Assembly: GCA_002179805.1 (NCBI GenBank)
Contig: NAVB01000111.1
Location: 19,739-83,738, forward strand
Direction of reading: 5' to 3'
Source of the DNA: Acanthamoeba lenticulata
Lineage: Eukaryota; Discosea; Longamoebia; Acanthamoebidae
Length of the DNA: 64,000 bases
The notes below the pieces were generated by a model, which was given only the letters and a program-made list of their open reading frames with translations, did no database searches and had not been told where the DNA came from. Shown here one piece after another: positions 44,550 through 56,814 of this stretch; within the stretch, counting starts at the first letter, position 1; every line of letters starts with the position of its first letter. Made by a program: the position numbers and the translations under genes.

Positions 44550-47500
44550 TCACTTGGCTCGCTTCGCCTCTTTTTCTTCTTCTTCTGCCGTCTCCTCCCC
44601 GCCTTGATGTTGGGCCGCCCCAAACGCGAACAAAGGCGGTGTGGTTGTTGACGTGGGCGCCGGGCGTGGTGACGAGGACAACGGCGCCCCAAACGAAAAG
44701 GCCGGAGCCGGAGGCGCGCCAAACGTGGGCACTTGGCCGGTCGGCAAAGGCGAAGCCGACGGCGACGGCGACGGCGACGATGACGAGAACAAAGGTGCTG
44801 CCGACAGCGCCGCTGTCGGGACAAAGGTCGCGGGCGAGAAGGAGAAGGCCGGCGTGGCCGAAGCGTCCTGGAGCTCCATGTGGGCCGTGAACATGGTGCT
44901 GAAGATCTCCGTCGAGAACGGGCTGCCCGGCGACACCGGCACGAATGACGGCGGCGCCTGCGTGGGCATCGGCAATACGACTTGCGGCGGCGCCGGCGTG
45001 GTCGTCGTCGTCGCCGCCGCCGCCGGCGCCATGGTCGCTGTCGAGAAGACCGATGTGGCGAGCGACGTTGTCGGACGCAGCGGCGACGATGGCAGCGACG
45101 TCGGGAAGGACGGCAAGGTGCCCGACGGCATGTTGCCGAAGCTCATTGACTTTTGCGGTGTGACGAAGCCCCCACGCCCCGTCGCTCTGATCTTGGCCCC
45201 GTGTCTGCGGCGCGTCTGATGGATCGGCGCTTTCTTGGTCTCTGGCGCCTCGTTCTCGTCATTGTCGCCATTGTTGTCGTCATCATCGTCATCAAGTTCA
45301 TCTTGATCTTCACCCTCATCACCAGCATCGTCATCACCGAGGCTGGGCGGGAGCAGGCCCTCCTCGTCGAGGCCGCTCAGGAAGGCGTCGTTGTCGTCGC
45401 CGCCAATTACCCGCTGCAGGCCGCCCGTGCGCGGCGTCGTGGGCTCCAGGCCGCCGCCCGCGGCAGGCGACGGCAAGGCTGCGGCTGACGGCAACGCCGC
45501 CGCCAGGGGCTCGGCCTCGGCGGAGAGGAGGTGGGCGTGAAGACTGTCGGCGCGCACCAGGGCAAGGCGCTGCTCGCGCTCGTGCGCCTCGTCGGCGTGC
45601 AGGACGAGGATGTTGAACGGGCTATCGCGCACCATGCCCCCGTCCCGCAGCGTCACCACCAGCTGGTAGCCGTGCGGGTCCCACTCCGTGTCGTCCTCAT
45701 CGCCGTTGTCCTGCTCGGCCTTGGCTTCGCCCTTCTCGGCCTCGGCCGCTGGCTTGTAGTTGTCGTTGTCGTCAACGCGCTCAGCCGGGGAGGCGTCACT
45801 GGCGTCGGCCGGGGCCGGCTCAGAGCCGCCGGCATCGGCCGCAGCGGCGTCGGCGTCGGCGTCGGCAGCGGCAACGGCGGCGGCGGCGAGCTGGCGCTGC
45901 TTGGCGCGAGCAATCGAGGCAATGTCGGGCGGGACGGTGTAGGAGGCTGTGTAGGTGCCGTCGCCCTCGTCCCAGACGAGGCCGCGCATAAGCTCGTGCT
46001 GGTCGAGGAGGGCCTCGAGCGCCTTCCACTCCTCAACCTGCTGGCGCTTGCGCTCGGCCAGCTCCTCGCGCCTCTTCCGGCGCTCGTCCTCGCGTCGCCG
46101 CTCCGCCGCGTCTTCGTTCTCGTCGTCTTGCTGCTGTTGCTGCTCGGCCGTGAGTCCCGTCGCCGTCGTCGTTGACGATGTCGAGCCGCTGCTCTTGACG
46201 TCACCGCCACCAGCGGCGTTCTTCTTGTTCATGTCCTCCTCGCGCTTCTTCTCCTCCTCCTTCTCGCGCTCTTCCTCTTGGTTGCGCACGAGCGGGACGG
46301 AGCCGCGCCGGATGAGGCGCACGACAAACGTGTCGCCGCCGACGTCGCGCCGGTTGGAGAACCGGTCAAAGGTCTTGACGTGGAAGCTGGCCGGCTGGCC
46401 CACGACCGCCGCCAGCAGCCCGTCGCCTGCGCGTGCGTGCGTGGCGCCACGTCAGCATGACGTCAGCAAGCCAGAGCAGGAGGGGAGAGGACGTGCCTTC
46501 GACTTCGCATTTCGGGCCGTGCGACGAGGCCGGGAAGCAGGCCAGCGGGAAGGGCGACCCGAAGATGGGGAGCCGCATCTTGTCCGAGATCTCATGCCGC
46601 ACGACGTCCACCACGTAGTCCCCTGCCCGCCGCAGCGAAAACGAGGCCGTGTAGGTCCCGTCCTTGTTGTCCCTCACTGCAGTGCGCGCGTGTGTTCGTG
46701 AGTGGCAGCCAGGCTTGGGGGCGACCAAGGGGCTGCGTGCGGGCCGGCGTACCGTGGACGTCGGCGAGGCCCTTGTCGGAGAGGCCCTGGCGGGTCGGGT
46801 TGAAGTAGAACGACGAGTTGGAGGACAGCACCATCGAGTCCTTGGCCGAGGGCAGGTACACGCACACCCGGAATCCGGGCTCGGCGCCGCCCACTGTGTA
46901 CGCACGAGCGTAAAGTTTGGGTCAGATCATGACGGCCGATGATGAGGATGATGAGGAGGAAGAGGACAACGTACCGGTGATGGGCCGGTTGTTGATGTCA
47001 CGAGACTGGATGACGAGGGTGGCCTCCTTGCCGGCCGTGATGCGGCTGCCCTTGCTCTCGCCCTTGAACTCTGCCCGGCAGTTGCGCGAGAAAATTCCTA
47101 CGCATGAAAGAAAGAGAGAGAGAAGAAAAAGGGCAGCCGTCCGTCAGTGCGCATGCGATGATCAAGACGACGACGACGATGACAACGTTGGCAACAACTG
47201 ACGTACGTTGCTCGAAGCGCACGTAAAAGGGCGAATTCTTGATGGGGCTACCGTCGAGGCTCACGCGGATCGAGTACACTCCGAGCTTGTGCGGCGTGAA
47301 GGACATCCTGCACACGCGCGCCCGGCCCCACATGGTTACATCTACATAAATAAAATGGGGAATGCGCGGAATGCGGTTTTGGTGGTACGTGTAGGTGCCG
47401 TCGTTGTTGGAGGTGAGTAGCACGTTGGGCCGCTCGTCCTGCTCGGTCGCTGAAGAAGACGAGCTGCGGCGGGCAGCCTGATAGGCCGCGACCTCCTCCT

Positions 47501-50500
47501 CGACCTCCTCGTCGATCGAATGGTGATGCTCCGACGATGTCGGCATCGCCTGGTCGGCCGGCTTCACCACGCGCCGCCTCGCGCGGAGGAACGGGTTGCC
47601 TTCGCTCCCGCCGCTGCCGATGGAGAACGACGACGACGACGTCGACGGCGATGTCGGCGGTGAGGCCGCCGCGTCCGAGGGAACCGCCAACAACGACGAG
47701 GGCGACGACGAAGGTGACAGCGATGGCAAAGCGGACGGGGATGATGGCGATGATAGAGACGAGGTGCCGAACAAGAATGGCGACGAAGAGGAAGAAGAGG
47801 ACGGTGTTGAAGGCAGGGTAAGAGCCGACGATGATGGTGATGAAGACGAAGAAGAAAAGGGAGACGAAGGGGCGTTAACGCGGCGCTGCTTGCCGCGAGG
47901 CCCAGAGGCGCCACGTCGGCCCGATCGGAGCCGCCCACGCATCCCGCCGCTGCTGCCGACGTCAGATGCCGGAAAGTCGCCGAACGCGGCCGATGCCAAG
48001 CCGGCGCCCGCGTCAGCTCCGCCCTCGGTCGTGGCCGTTGTCGCGGTCTTTTCGTTATCGGACTCGCTGGCAGCGCCGTTGGTGGCCGCAGCAGAGGCTT
48101 CGTCGCCGTCCTTTATCGTCGCAGCCGAGTCGCCGACACTGCTGGCCGTCGTAGCGGTGGCGGCGGGCAGAACCTCGGGCGGCGGGTGGGGCTCATACTG
48201 GACGACGACGTCCCACTTCTCCTCGCCCTTGTGGACGCGCTTCTTGAAGAAGTCGCGCGAGATGAGCATCGCGTAGAAGGGCTTCCCCAGGAAGCCGCCC
48301 CGCTTGGCCCGAATGAGGCTCTCGCCCGGACAAGGGACTGTCCACAAAGGAAAATGTTAAAAAATCATTCAAATAAATAAAGAATAAAATAAAATAAAAT
48401 AAAATAAAAGGGGCGTACTGCCGCGTTTGAACTCGTCTTGAATGTCCTGGCTCAGCTCGTTGAAGCGCTCCAGCTTGGTGAAGTCGCCCTTGAAGCGGCC
48501 GATGAGGAAGTTCATCGCCACGCTCCGCAGATGATGCGTCTGGAACTGGTGCGCCATTTCTGTATCCACACACAGTCCACAAAAGCCAGCCAATCAGCCA
48601 AAGGACTTGTGCAAGCCTGCCAGGCAAGCGGAAGCAAATGAATGATTGTACGGAGGAGGTCGGTGACGTTGTCCAGCTGGATCCCGTGTTCGATGTAATT
48701 CTCGCATTGCTCCTGCAGCTGGTGGATGCTGTAGAGGTTGCCCGTGATAAGCAGCTCGATCACATTCTCCTCGTTGATGTCAGCCTCGCTCGTGTACAAG
48801 TACTACGCAAAGAAAGAGAGACACACGATCATCGAGTTGGCTCATGGTCATACGACAACCGACCCGACCCGGGAGAGGAGGGCAGCCGCACCTGGAGCAC
48901 GGTGGAAAAGGCCGACGGGCTGATCTCGGGCACCACAATGCGCCCGGACTGGGCCTCGCGCATGCCCGACGTCAGCATCGCCTGTGCGCGTGCGCGAGCC
49001 AAGTGGCAGGCCAAGTGAGCGATCGCAGACGAGCGAGGAGCGACGGGGTCAAAGCGGGCACGCGTACGCGAAAATGAGACGAACGGGCGCAGAGAAGGGC
49101 CCGGTGGGCTGGGATGCGGGCGTCCTCGACCTCGAAGACGACGTCGGCGTAGTCGGAGCCGCCCACGAAGCGGCCCAGGTCAGCCCCGAGGGACCGGTTG
49201 GTGCGTGTGACCCGCGCCTCCTGGCGCTCCTCCGACTCGCGCTTGGCGCGCAGCCTGCGGGCCTCTCGCCGCTCCTGCCGTGCGCGTCGTTGATCCTGCA
49301 GGGTGCGCCTGCGCAGATCAGCCGCCAAGTCGGCCTCGTCGTCGAGGTCAAAGGGGTAGTCATCCGAGTCGTCGTTGTCGTTGGTGTTGCTTTCAACGAC
49401 AGACTCATCGTCCTCGTCCTCGTCATTGCTGTCCTCACCCTCACCCTTGTCCTCGTCGGCAGCGTTGCTGGCGGCGCGAGTGTCATCATCGTCGTTTTGG
49501 TCGTCGACGATGTGGGACAGGCCGCCGTCGTGCTCAAGCTCCTGCTCGAGCGCCTTAATGCGAGCCTGGATGTTCCGCAGGCGTTCGCGCATCTCCTCCT
49601 GGCGAAGCTTCAACGCGTCGGCGGAAACCACTGAACTGGACGACGTGTTGAGCTTCACGGGCGTCGACGGCTCAGATTGGGACTGCCCAGCGCTGTCAAG
49701 AGCGCTGGCGGTGGCGTCGCCTGCGGCCTGGGCCGACAGCGCCTGCTGCTCGAGCAGGTGATGGTGCTGGAAATTGCAGCAGGCCAGGCGTAGTCGCGCG
49801 AACGCGAGCTCGTTCATGGAGGACCCGGAAGAGCCCTCCTTCTTCTCGCTCTGGGCCGCCTCCTCAGCTTCGTGTTGTCGTTGTTCTTCCGCAGAGAGGC
49901 GGTCCTCCTCGGCCTGGACGAGGCCGTTCCGGGTAAAGGCGTTGGCGGCCGTCATGCCCTGCTCCCAATAGCCCAGGCACTTGGCCTGCAGCCTCGCCAG
50001 GCGGTAGCGATGGGCCGCCACGCAGAGCAGCACGAGGAGCTGATCGGCGAGGTCGGGCTCGACCCGGTCGGCGTAGAGATAGCGCACAAACTCGACCAGC
50101 ACGGCGTGCTCCATGCCGTGCACCACCACCTCGGGCAGCTCGTCCGCGGACTGCGCCGCCGGTGTGACTGCCACGTCTGCGGTCTTGTCGACGTTCAGCT
50201 CCTGCACATGCGAAGAAGTGATGAGGTCATGATGAACTCGAGCTGAGCTGGGGCAAGAGACAAGAGTTGATGTACGTGAAAGGGGAGGAGGTCGCGCCAC
50301 GCCGGACAGCGTGCGGCGAGGACCACCTTGTGCGCGCGGATGGCGGGCTTGAGGGGCTCCAGCGCGCACCGGAGCTTGACGTCGAAGAAGCACTCGTCCT
50401 CGGCTGGCGTGTGCGTATGCCGCAGGGTGAGACGATGGTCCGAACCAGGCGGGAAAGAAAAGGGCAGCCGGTACCGAGCGTGTGTCCGCCGCGGAGCTCT

Positions 50501-52407
50501 TCAGCTTCACAAATGCGGCTCATGTCGGCCATCAGGAGCGACTGATTCTGGTTGATGCCAGCCAGCACGAGGCATACCATGTGCTCGGCGCCGCACACGA
50601 CACTCTTGACGGTCTTGTTCTTGAAGGCCTCCACGAGGCGCGGGAACGGTTCGTCCTTCACCTCGCCGTGCCCCAGCGCTCCTGTGAAAGTTGCATGATC
50701 ATTATTTGTTTATTTATAAAGGATGTAAAATGGGCAAAAATGAAAAGAATGTGGAGCAGTACCGGTGGAGCCCTCGCCCCAGGAGTAGAGAACGCCCGTG
50801 TCGGAGATGCACGCCGAGAAGTAGTCGCCGCAGCTGCACGTGACGATCTTCTTGCCGGCAAGGGCCTGTACCCGCTGCGGCTCAAGCACCTTGGCGCCCA
50901 CCTGGCCGAAGCCGAGCTGGTTGCGCGTTGCCGAGCCCCTGTTCTCCGTTGTCAGCAGTCCCCCATATCAGCAAAAGAGAAAAAGTTCAAAAAGGTAAAC
51001 AATGAAATAACAAATAATAATAAATAAAAAACGCACCACGTGTAGAGCTCGCCCGTGTCTGGTGATGGCAAGAGACCACAAAAACAAAGTGAGTCAAAGC
51101 GGAACAGAAGCGTTGGCGGGGAGAGGCGACGCACCGGTGACGCAGGCCATGTGGTCTTTGCCGCAGGCGACGGACACGACGCGCTTGTTTTCGAGGGCGC
51201 CCAGCACCTTTTGTGGCTGCGGCTTGATCGGGTTGCTCGAGCCCTCGTGCCCGAGCGGGCCGATGCCCCACGTGTACAGCTCGCCCGTGTCTGTTCCGCC
51301 CGGGCCGGGAGGCGTGGCCAGTCAGTCATGAGAAGTCTCGTACGCACACGAGCGGCAGCGGCAGCGCGGTACCAGAGAGAGCGGCGCTGTAGAGGTCGTT
51401 GGCGGCGATGGCAACGATAACCTTCTCAGGTGCCAGGACCTGGTGCTCGATGGTGGTGTCGCCCTTCATGTGGTCTCGTTGCACCACCCAGCCGTTCTCC
51501 AGGAGCGCCAGGAAGTGAGTGCCCGTCGCCAGCACCTGCTTGGCAGGGCCCCACTTGAACTCGAGGTTCGCCATAACGCCGCCCTGCTCAGCGGCAGAAG
51601 CAACAACAACAATAACAAGGTCAGAAATATCGAGGACTATAATCAGCCTAATCCACGATCGTATTGTAGTACATGTCGCCAAAGCTGGCTGTGACCATCC
51701 TCGAAGACAGCCGTGCTCCACAAGCCTGATGGGGAGCACGAGATGTGCTTGATGGCCTCGCTCGGGATCAGACGAGACGTCTTGGAACTGCCGAGCAGAC
51801 CCGGCAGCTCGCCCCTGTAGAGATGGTAATCAGTATTGTGCGCAGTATGTGAGTTGAGCGTCTCGCGGCTCGAGGACTAGGCTAGCATGCGGGATCCAAG
51901 TGGTGTCGCACCAGCCGTAGCATTCCCCGGTCTCTGCACGGACGTGCCGAAAGAGAGGCCAATTAGTGGCGTATGGAGGGCAAGGGGGCGGCAGGATGGA
52001 GCGCACCGAGAAGCTGGAAGGTGGTGCGCGCGCCGCAGGCGAGCTGTCTGACGCGTCTGCGGCCCTGAAAGCTCTCCACGAGCACGGGCGTGCTCATGTT
52101 CTTGGCCTTGGTGACGTAGCCCAATTGGCCTACGTATGGTCACCACAACAGTCAGCACAAGGTTGCCTTTTATCCTTCTGGGGTGCGAGTAGAGAAGTAA
52201 ATACCACTCGTATTTGAACCACAAGAGAAGAGTTGGTATGTTTCTGCAGCACCTGGTGAGTTAATCTGGTTTGGAGGCCGTTCACACCATCAGATCAGGG
52301 TCAAGGGGCGCACCTAGTTGTGATGAAAAATGATGCACGACATCCTCGGTGGCAGCTGTGTTCTTACGGGTCGGGCCAGGCGACCCCTCCAACGGCTCCA
52401 CGTCCAT
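44550..52407 (-). CDS. Giant RCC1 - BTB - BTB/BACK - filamin-repeat protein with FG-containing tail
   Basis: ATG at 52407 gives MDVEPLEGSPGPTRKNTAAT. RCC1-type blades follow in phase: ETYQLFSCGSNTSG-QLGYV, VRQLACGARTTFQLLG, ENKRVVSVACGKDHMACVTG, GELYTWGIGPLGHEGSSNP, KKIVTCSCGDYFSACISDTG with VLYSWGEGSTG, and KTVKSVVCGAEHMVCLV. BTB1 spans about 50420-49960 (CFFDVKLRCALEPLKPAIRA; VLVEFVRYLYADRVEPDLAD). A coiled coil and a long acidic run lead to BTB2 at about 49190-48690 (YADVVFEVEDARIPAHRALL; YLYTSEADINEENVIELLIT) and a BACK-like helix region. Filamin-type Ig repeats then occupy about 48320-45620 (NDGTYTYHQ, GVYSIRVSLDGSPIKNSPFY; DNKDGTYTASFSLRRAGDYV; GQPASFHVKTFDRFSNRRDV; DGGMVRDSPFNILVL). 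The tail has SFGN, TFGAPPAPAFSFGAP and FAFGAA motifs. It is possibly a cullin-3 adaptor tied to actin or the nuclear rim. A single gene is inferred from uninterrupted splice phase. Confidence 0.65.
48388..48412. repeat. AAAAT pentanucleotide repeat in an intron
   Basis: aaaataaaataaaataaaataaaag lies in an AT-rich intron between the BACK-like region and the first filamin segment. Confidence 0.7.
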
Positions 52408-52712
52408 CTCTGCGGCAAATGTGTATTCGCTGCAGCCGAGAGATCTACACAAAGCAATTTTTTTTTATTCTTGTCGACAAATAGGCCCTGAATTCTTGTT
52501 TCTTAATCAAAAAGAAAGAATTGAATAAATATTGTTGTTGTGCAACCGCTCCTTCCTCTTGCATGAACAACAAAACCTTTTGCCTCTGCGCCCCACATTC
52601 CCGTCCTTCTCTCTCGCTCTCTTTTCTCTTTTCTCTTTTGTCCTTCGTTGGGTGGCCCTGAGCTGGCTATACACGTGATGATGTCCTCCCGCGGGCGGCT
52701 CACTTCTTGCTT
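52408..52712. other. Intergenic region, tandem minus-strand genes
   Basis: It separates the start of the RCC1-BTB-filamin gene from the stop of the Hook gene. Plus-strand tttatt at 52464-52469 gives AATAAA on the minus strand, a candidate polyadenylation signal for Hook transcripts. The pyrimidine-rich part (52595-52640) and the rest have no exon. Confidence 0.45.
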
Positions 52713-55700
52713 CTACTTGCTGCGCGCGTTTCGGAGGGCGGCCAGCCACGACCGGGGCTGGTGCTGGACCGGCGGCCCACCAGCGGCGGCCCCGAGCGCT
52801 TGGTCCGGGCGCGAGGCCTGGGCGCGCGCCAACTGCAGACCCATCTCGTAGAAGGTCGACACCAGGAGGCGCTGCTCCCACTCTGTGCTGTCGCGGCTCT
52901 CCCGCAGCGTCTCCTGCTCGTCACCATCAACGTCAACACCGACTCACACCATCATCGTTGTCTGTTGTCGTTCATGCGTACCTTGAGGTACTTGATCTCC
53001 TTCTCCTTCTCGAGGAGTTGCGCCCGCAGAGCTTGCATGTTCTCTTCCATCTGCTTCACCTGCTTCTGTTGTCGAGAAATAAAAGAGAGGAGAAGGTGAG
53101 ATTCCATTAAAACATGAAGCTTGTCGGCATCTCTAGGCTGCGTGCGTACCTGCGTTTCGGCGTCGGCCTGGTCCTTCTTCTCCTGGCGCAGCTCTCGGAT
53201 CATCTTCTTGGCGGTGCGGAGATAGCCCTCGAGCCGCTGCTTCTCCGAGTTGAGGGCCTCGTTCTTCTCCTGCACCTGCGCGAGCTTCATGGCGATCTCC
53301 TCGATCGCGGGACCCTCCAGCGAGCCCTCCACGCTGGCACCAGCGCCGTCCCGGTACCGCTTGGCCTCCTGGAGTTGTTCCCACCCCAACGGTGTTAGTT
53401 TCACATGTGGCGCCTCGCAGGTGTGCGAGAGGATGAGCCGCTCACCTCGTAGACCTTCTTCAGCTGGCCCTCGAGGTCGGTGATGGTGGCGTCCTTACGG
53501 CGCAGCTCCTCCTGCAGCTCGGTCACCTCGGCGTCCTTGGAGCCCTGCCCGGCAGAGGAGCTGAGCTGGCGGAGCTTGTCCTCGAGAGTGGCGTTGAGGG
53601 CCGCGGCGTCGTCGAGCCTGGCCTGCAAAAGGGCGAGCTCGGTGGCGCTGCTGCCGCCACCGACGCCGCCCTCGCCAGCCTTGAGGCGGGCGTTCTCGCG
53701 CTCCAGGCGGGCCATCTTCTCCTGCAGCTCCGGCGTGAAAATCTCGTGGAAGCCCATCAGGTCGTTGTCTGAGCGCTGCTGCTCCAGCTGTTGTCCGCCC
53801 ATCACTGTATTGCCCGTCCGCAGCCCCAGCGTCAATAACCACTTGACAAGCACAAGTTTTGTTGTGTTCACACGACGTACGTCGGGCATCCTCCAGTTCG
53901 GACTTGAGCTGGCTAATGGTCTCCTCGAGCGCGTCCACCTTCTCCTGCTGGAGCTGCACTGCGTGATCAGGCCCTGCGAGCGAGCTCACGAGCAAGTGCG
54001 CACAGGACGTACATCGCGTTCGGTCTGAAGCTGCTTGAGGGTCTCGTGAAGCTGCTGCGACTCGAGCTGTTGCTTGATGTCCTTCTCGCCTGTCGTGGCG
54101 ACCTCCGACCTGAACGCCAGCACTAATGCCCGCCCGCCCGCTATCAGCCACAGGCCTGGTTTCTTTGGGGCTGGGCCAAAGAACAATACCTTGCTTCTTG
54201 TAGTCCTCGATCTGAGCCTTGAGAAGGGGGATCTTGACCACTTCGTCCTCGAGCTCGATCGACTTTTGCATGTAGGCGTTGCTCTGCTCTTGCAGGGCCT
54301 TGTACTGCTTTCGGAGCTCGGCCATTTCCTTGAGCTTGTCCTGAAGGTGGGCAAACTTCTCCTCGACCTGACTTGCGTTGGCAACCTTCTCCTTCATCAT
54401 GTCCATCTCATCCCTACGCAAGTTTTGGTTGTTGGCTCGCGCTAGTCAGTCTCACCGATCCCAGCGATCCGAAGGGTGAAGCAGGGCAACTACCTCAGCT
54501 TGCGCGCTTCAGCGGCGTACTTGGAGAGCTCGTCCACCTTGCGCTTGTATTCAAATAGGACCTTGTCCTTCTCCTGTAAGGGGAGAAAGAGACGATTCGA
54601 TAGAGGTCAGGTGCTGGCTCCTCCACCGCAATTCTAGTGTGGACATGGGATCCGAACCTCGAGTTCAATCTGGAGGGCGTGGTACTGCTCCTCCGAGACC
54701 TCTCTGTCGTGCACCAACAGCAACGGGTGAGTGGGTGTGCATGTGAAGAACAACATCGGGTGGAGAGAGGGGGGACGGACCTGCTGTGCTTTTGGAGGGC
54801 ACTGATGAGCTCGGCTTCCTCCTTCTCTCGCCGCTCCTTATCCAGCTGCTCCTTCTTGGTCTTTTCTTCCAGTTGCCGCTCCATGCTCCGCACCATTTCC
54901 ATCAGCGTCTCCTTCTCCGCTCGCAGGTTGGCCTATTCAAGAAGAAAAATTTGCTTTAGGGGTGCATAACCTTGAATAAAATCAATATTTTTTTGTTTTT
55001 TGAAAAAAAATCAAAAATAATGTGCAGGCATACGTTTTCCGAGACGAGCGATGAGTGCTCGACTTGGAGTTCATCAAAGTGCTCCTGCAGTTCTTCCTTC
55101 TCAAATCGCAGTGTTTGCAGTTCATGGCCTGTTAAGTGTTGGATTAGATTGTGAATTATTATTATGTGCCGGTGCTGACTAGCCACTCTATGCGCACCAT
55201 CGTCGAAGGATTGGCTGCGCTGACGGGGCGAGTGCGCGGGCTTGGCCTGGTGCTCCCGCATCAACTGTCGCAGCGCATGGTAACCAATGTTGAGAACTTG
55301 AGCCAAGACAGGAGTCCAATAAGGAGGACGACGAGGCAAGAGGGTATACCCGCTCGATGAAGACCATGAGAATGCGCTGGGAACTCTCGTCGAGGAGCAT
55401 GATGTTTTCGATATACTCCTTCTTGTTCTCGCACTCGAGAGCGGCACCCAGGATGAGCTCTATTAGCTTGATCATCTCTGTTTCATCCTCGTTCTTGCAG
55501 AGGCGGTCTGCAACAACAACGTCATCAATCGAATGATGGTGGTAATGATGACAAGCGTCAGGGCGACGCGGCCAACTTCAAGAAGGGAGTCGTTCTGTAC
55601 CCATGTCGATGCTGGTGGCGTCACATGCGATGTTGAGCTCGTCGTTGTAGTACTCTTCAATGTTGGTAAGGAGAAGTTTGACGTTGGCCTTTCGCAGTAG

Positions 55701-56243
55701 CCAATTGTTCAACGCCGAACGCTTCAGCGTTGACAAGTCGACATGTCGAGGCGCACTGCAGGGGAGAAGGGTGATCGTGTGAGGCCTGTCAAGTCACAGG
55801 TCTCGCTCGCCACGGCGTAAACCATTCAGGAGGGGAGCAATGGGCCGCGTACATCTGAGCAAAAACCTCGGTGAGCATAACGCCGTCGAACAGTTCGTCA
55901 ATGCCCTTCACATTCTGGGAGATGGCGAATGTGTTGATCTGGATGGTGAAGAAGCATCAGTGGCAAAAACGAGGGAGTGGGAAAGCAGCGCCAATGCAGT
56001 GCTGGACAGAAGAAGGTGGTGATTCAAAAACAAAATGAGAGCAAGGCACTGAATACAAAACCTCGCCCCAATTTATGATCACAAATTGGGCCAACCACTA
56101 AGTTGGAGGGTGCGACTGAAGAGCAGAGACAGAAAGAAGGGAGCGGTTGATTCGGCTGGACCAGCCGATTCTAAAGTGGAAAGGAGGGCTACCCAATTAA
56201 TGAGAGCGTCAATCTGTTCCTTTTCAGATACGTCCTCACTCAT
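52713..56243 (-). CDS. Hook-family dynein/endosome adaptor
   Basis: ATG at 56243 gives MSEDVSEKEQIDALINW. After a long intron this joins INTFAISQNVKGIDELFDGV with MLTEVFAQM, the calponin-like Hook domain. It continues with APRHVDLSTLKRSALNNWLL, LLTNIEEYYNDELNIACDAT, DETEMIKLIELILGAALECE and NKKEYIENIMLLDESSQRIL, the last two being highly characteristic of Hook proteins. Coiled-coil exons follow (ELQTLRFEKEELQEHFDELQ; REKEEAELISALQK; MAELRKQYKALQEQSNAYMQ; KMARLERENARLKAGEG). The C-terminus reads EQETLRESRDSTEWEQRLLV, STFYEMGLQLARAQASR, matching the cargo-binding LIVSAWYNMG-type motif of Hook, and stops at SWLAALRNARSK (52713). It likely activates dynein and links endosomes to microtubules via an FTS/FHIP complex. 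Length (about 700 residues) fits. Confidence 0.85.
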
Positions 56244-56814
56244 CTTCCCGTCCCTCTGCAATCCAATTGGAGCAAGAAGTGCAGGCTCAAAGAGATCTCC
56301 TACGTCAGGCAAGCGAGTCGACAGAATTTTCTTGTTTTCATTTCTTCTTTATTATGATACGAAATAAAGTTTGAATTATTTCGCAAACATAGGGCAAAGC
56401 GGGGCTCAAGAACTGCAACTGGCAGCTTATCGCCAAAGCGACTCACAAATAGGTATGTTTCCGGTCCTGTAGGAAGAAGACGTAAAGGCAAGGGCTCACC
56501 CACCTCTTTTGTGTCTTTCACTCTCCGCAACCACCTGCACCACGCTCGCCGCAGATGCTGCTCCGGAGACACCCGGCCACCACACAGACGACAGTGCGCA
56601 GGTGTGTTCCTCCTCGCGCCTTGTCCGCTTGAATCCTCATTAATCTGTCGGCATACAGCGCAACACTGTGTTGTCGCGCACGGGGCCGCACGTCAGAGTT
56701 ACTGAAGCATGCGGGCCCGCGTTTGCACACATCGACCGACGCACGGCCGGTACTTCCACCTCGCCCTTTGGTTGCAGCGACTTGCTGTGCTGAAGTTGTC
56801 CTCCGCTTTTGAAG
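56244..56814. other. Divergent intergenic region (Hook / RUS gene)
   Basis: About 570 bp with no supported exon. The first 150 bp are AT-rich (attttcttgttttcatttcttctttattatg), possibly Hook promoter or a 5' UTR intron. The rest is GC-rich and close to the RUS start. Both promoters are expected here. Confidence 0.45.

Noticed and set aside
45531..46701. Long plus-strand frames (214 and 248 codons) across the filamin region
   Set aside because: Antisense shadows of Ala/Asp/Glu-rich filamin linkers; Val/Leu/Ser-rich without motifs.
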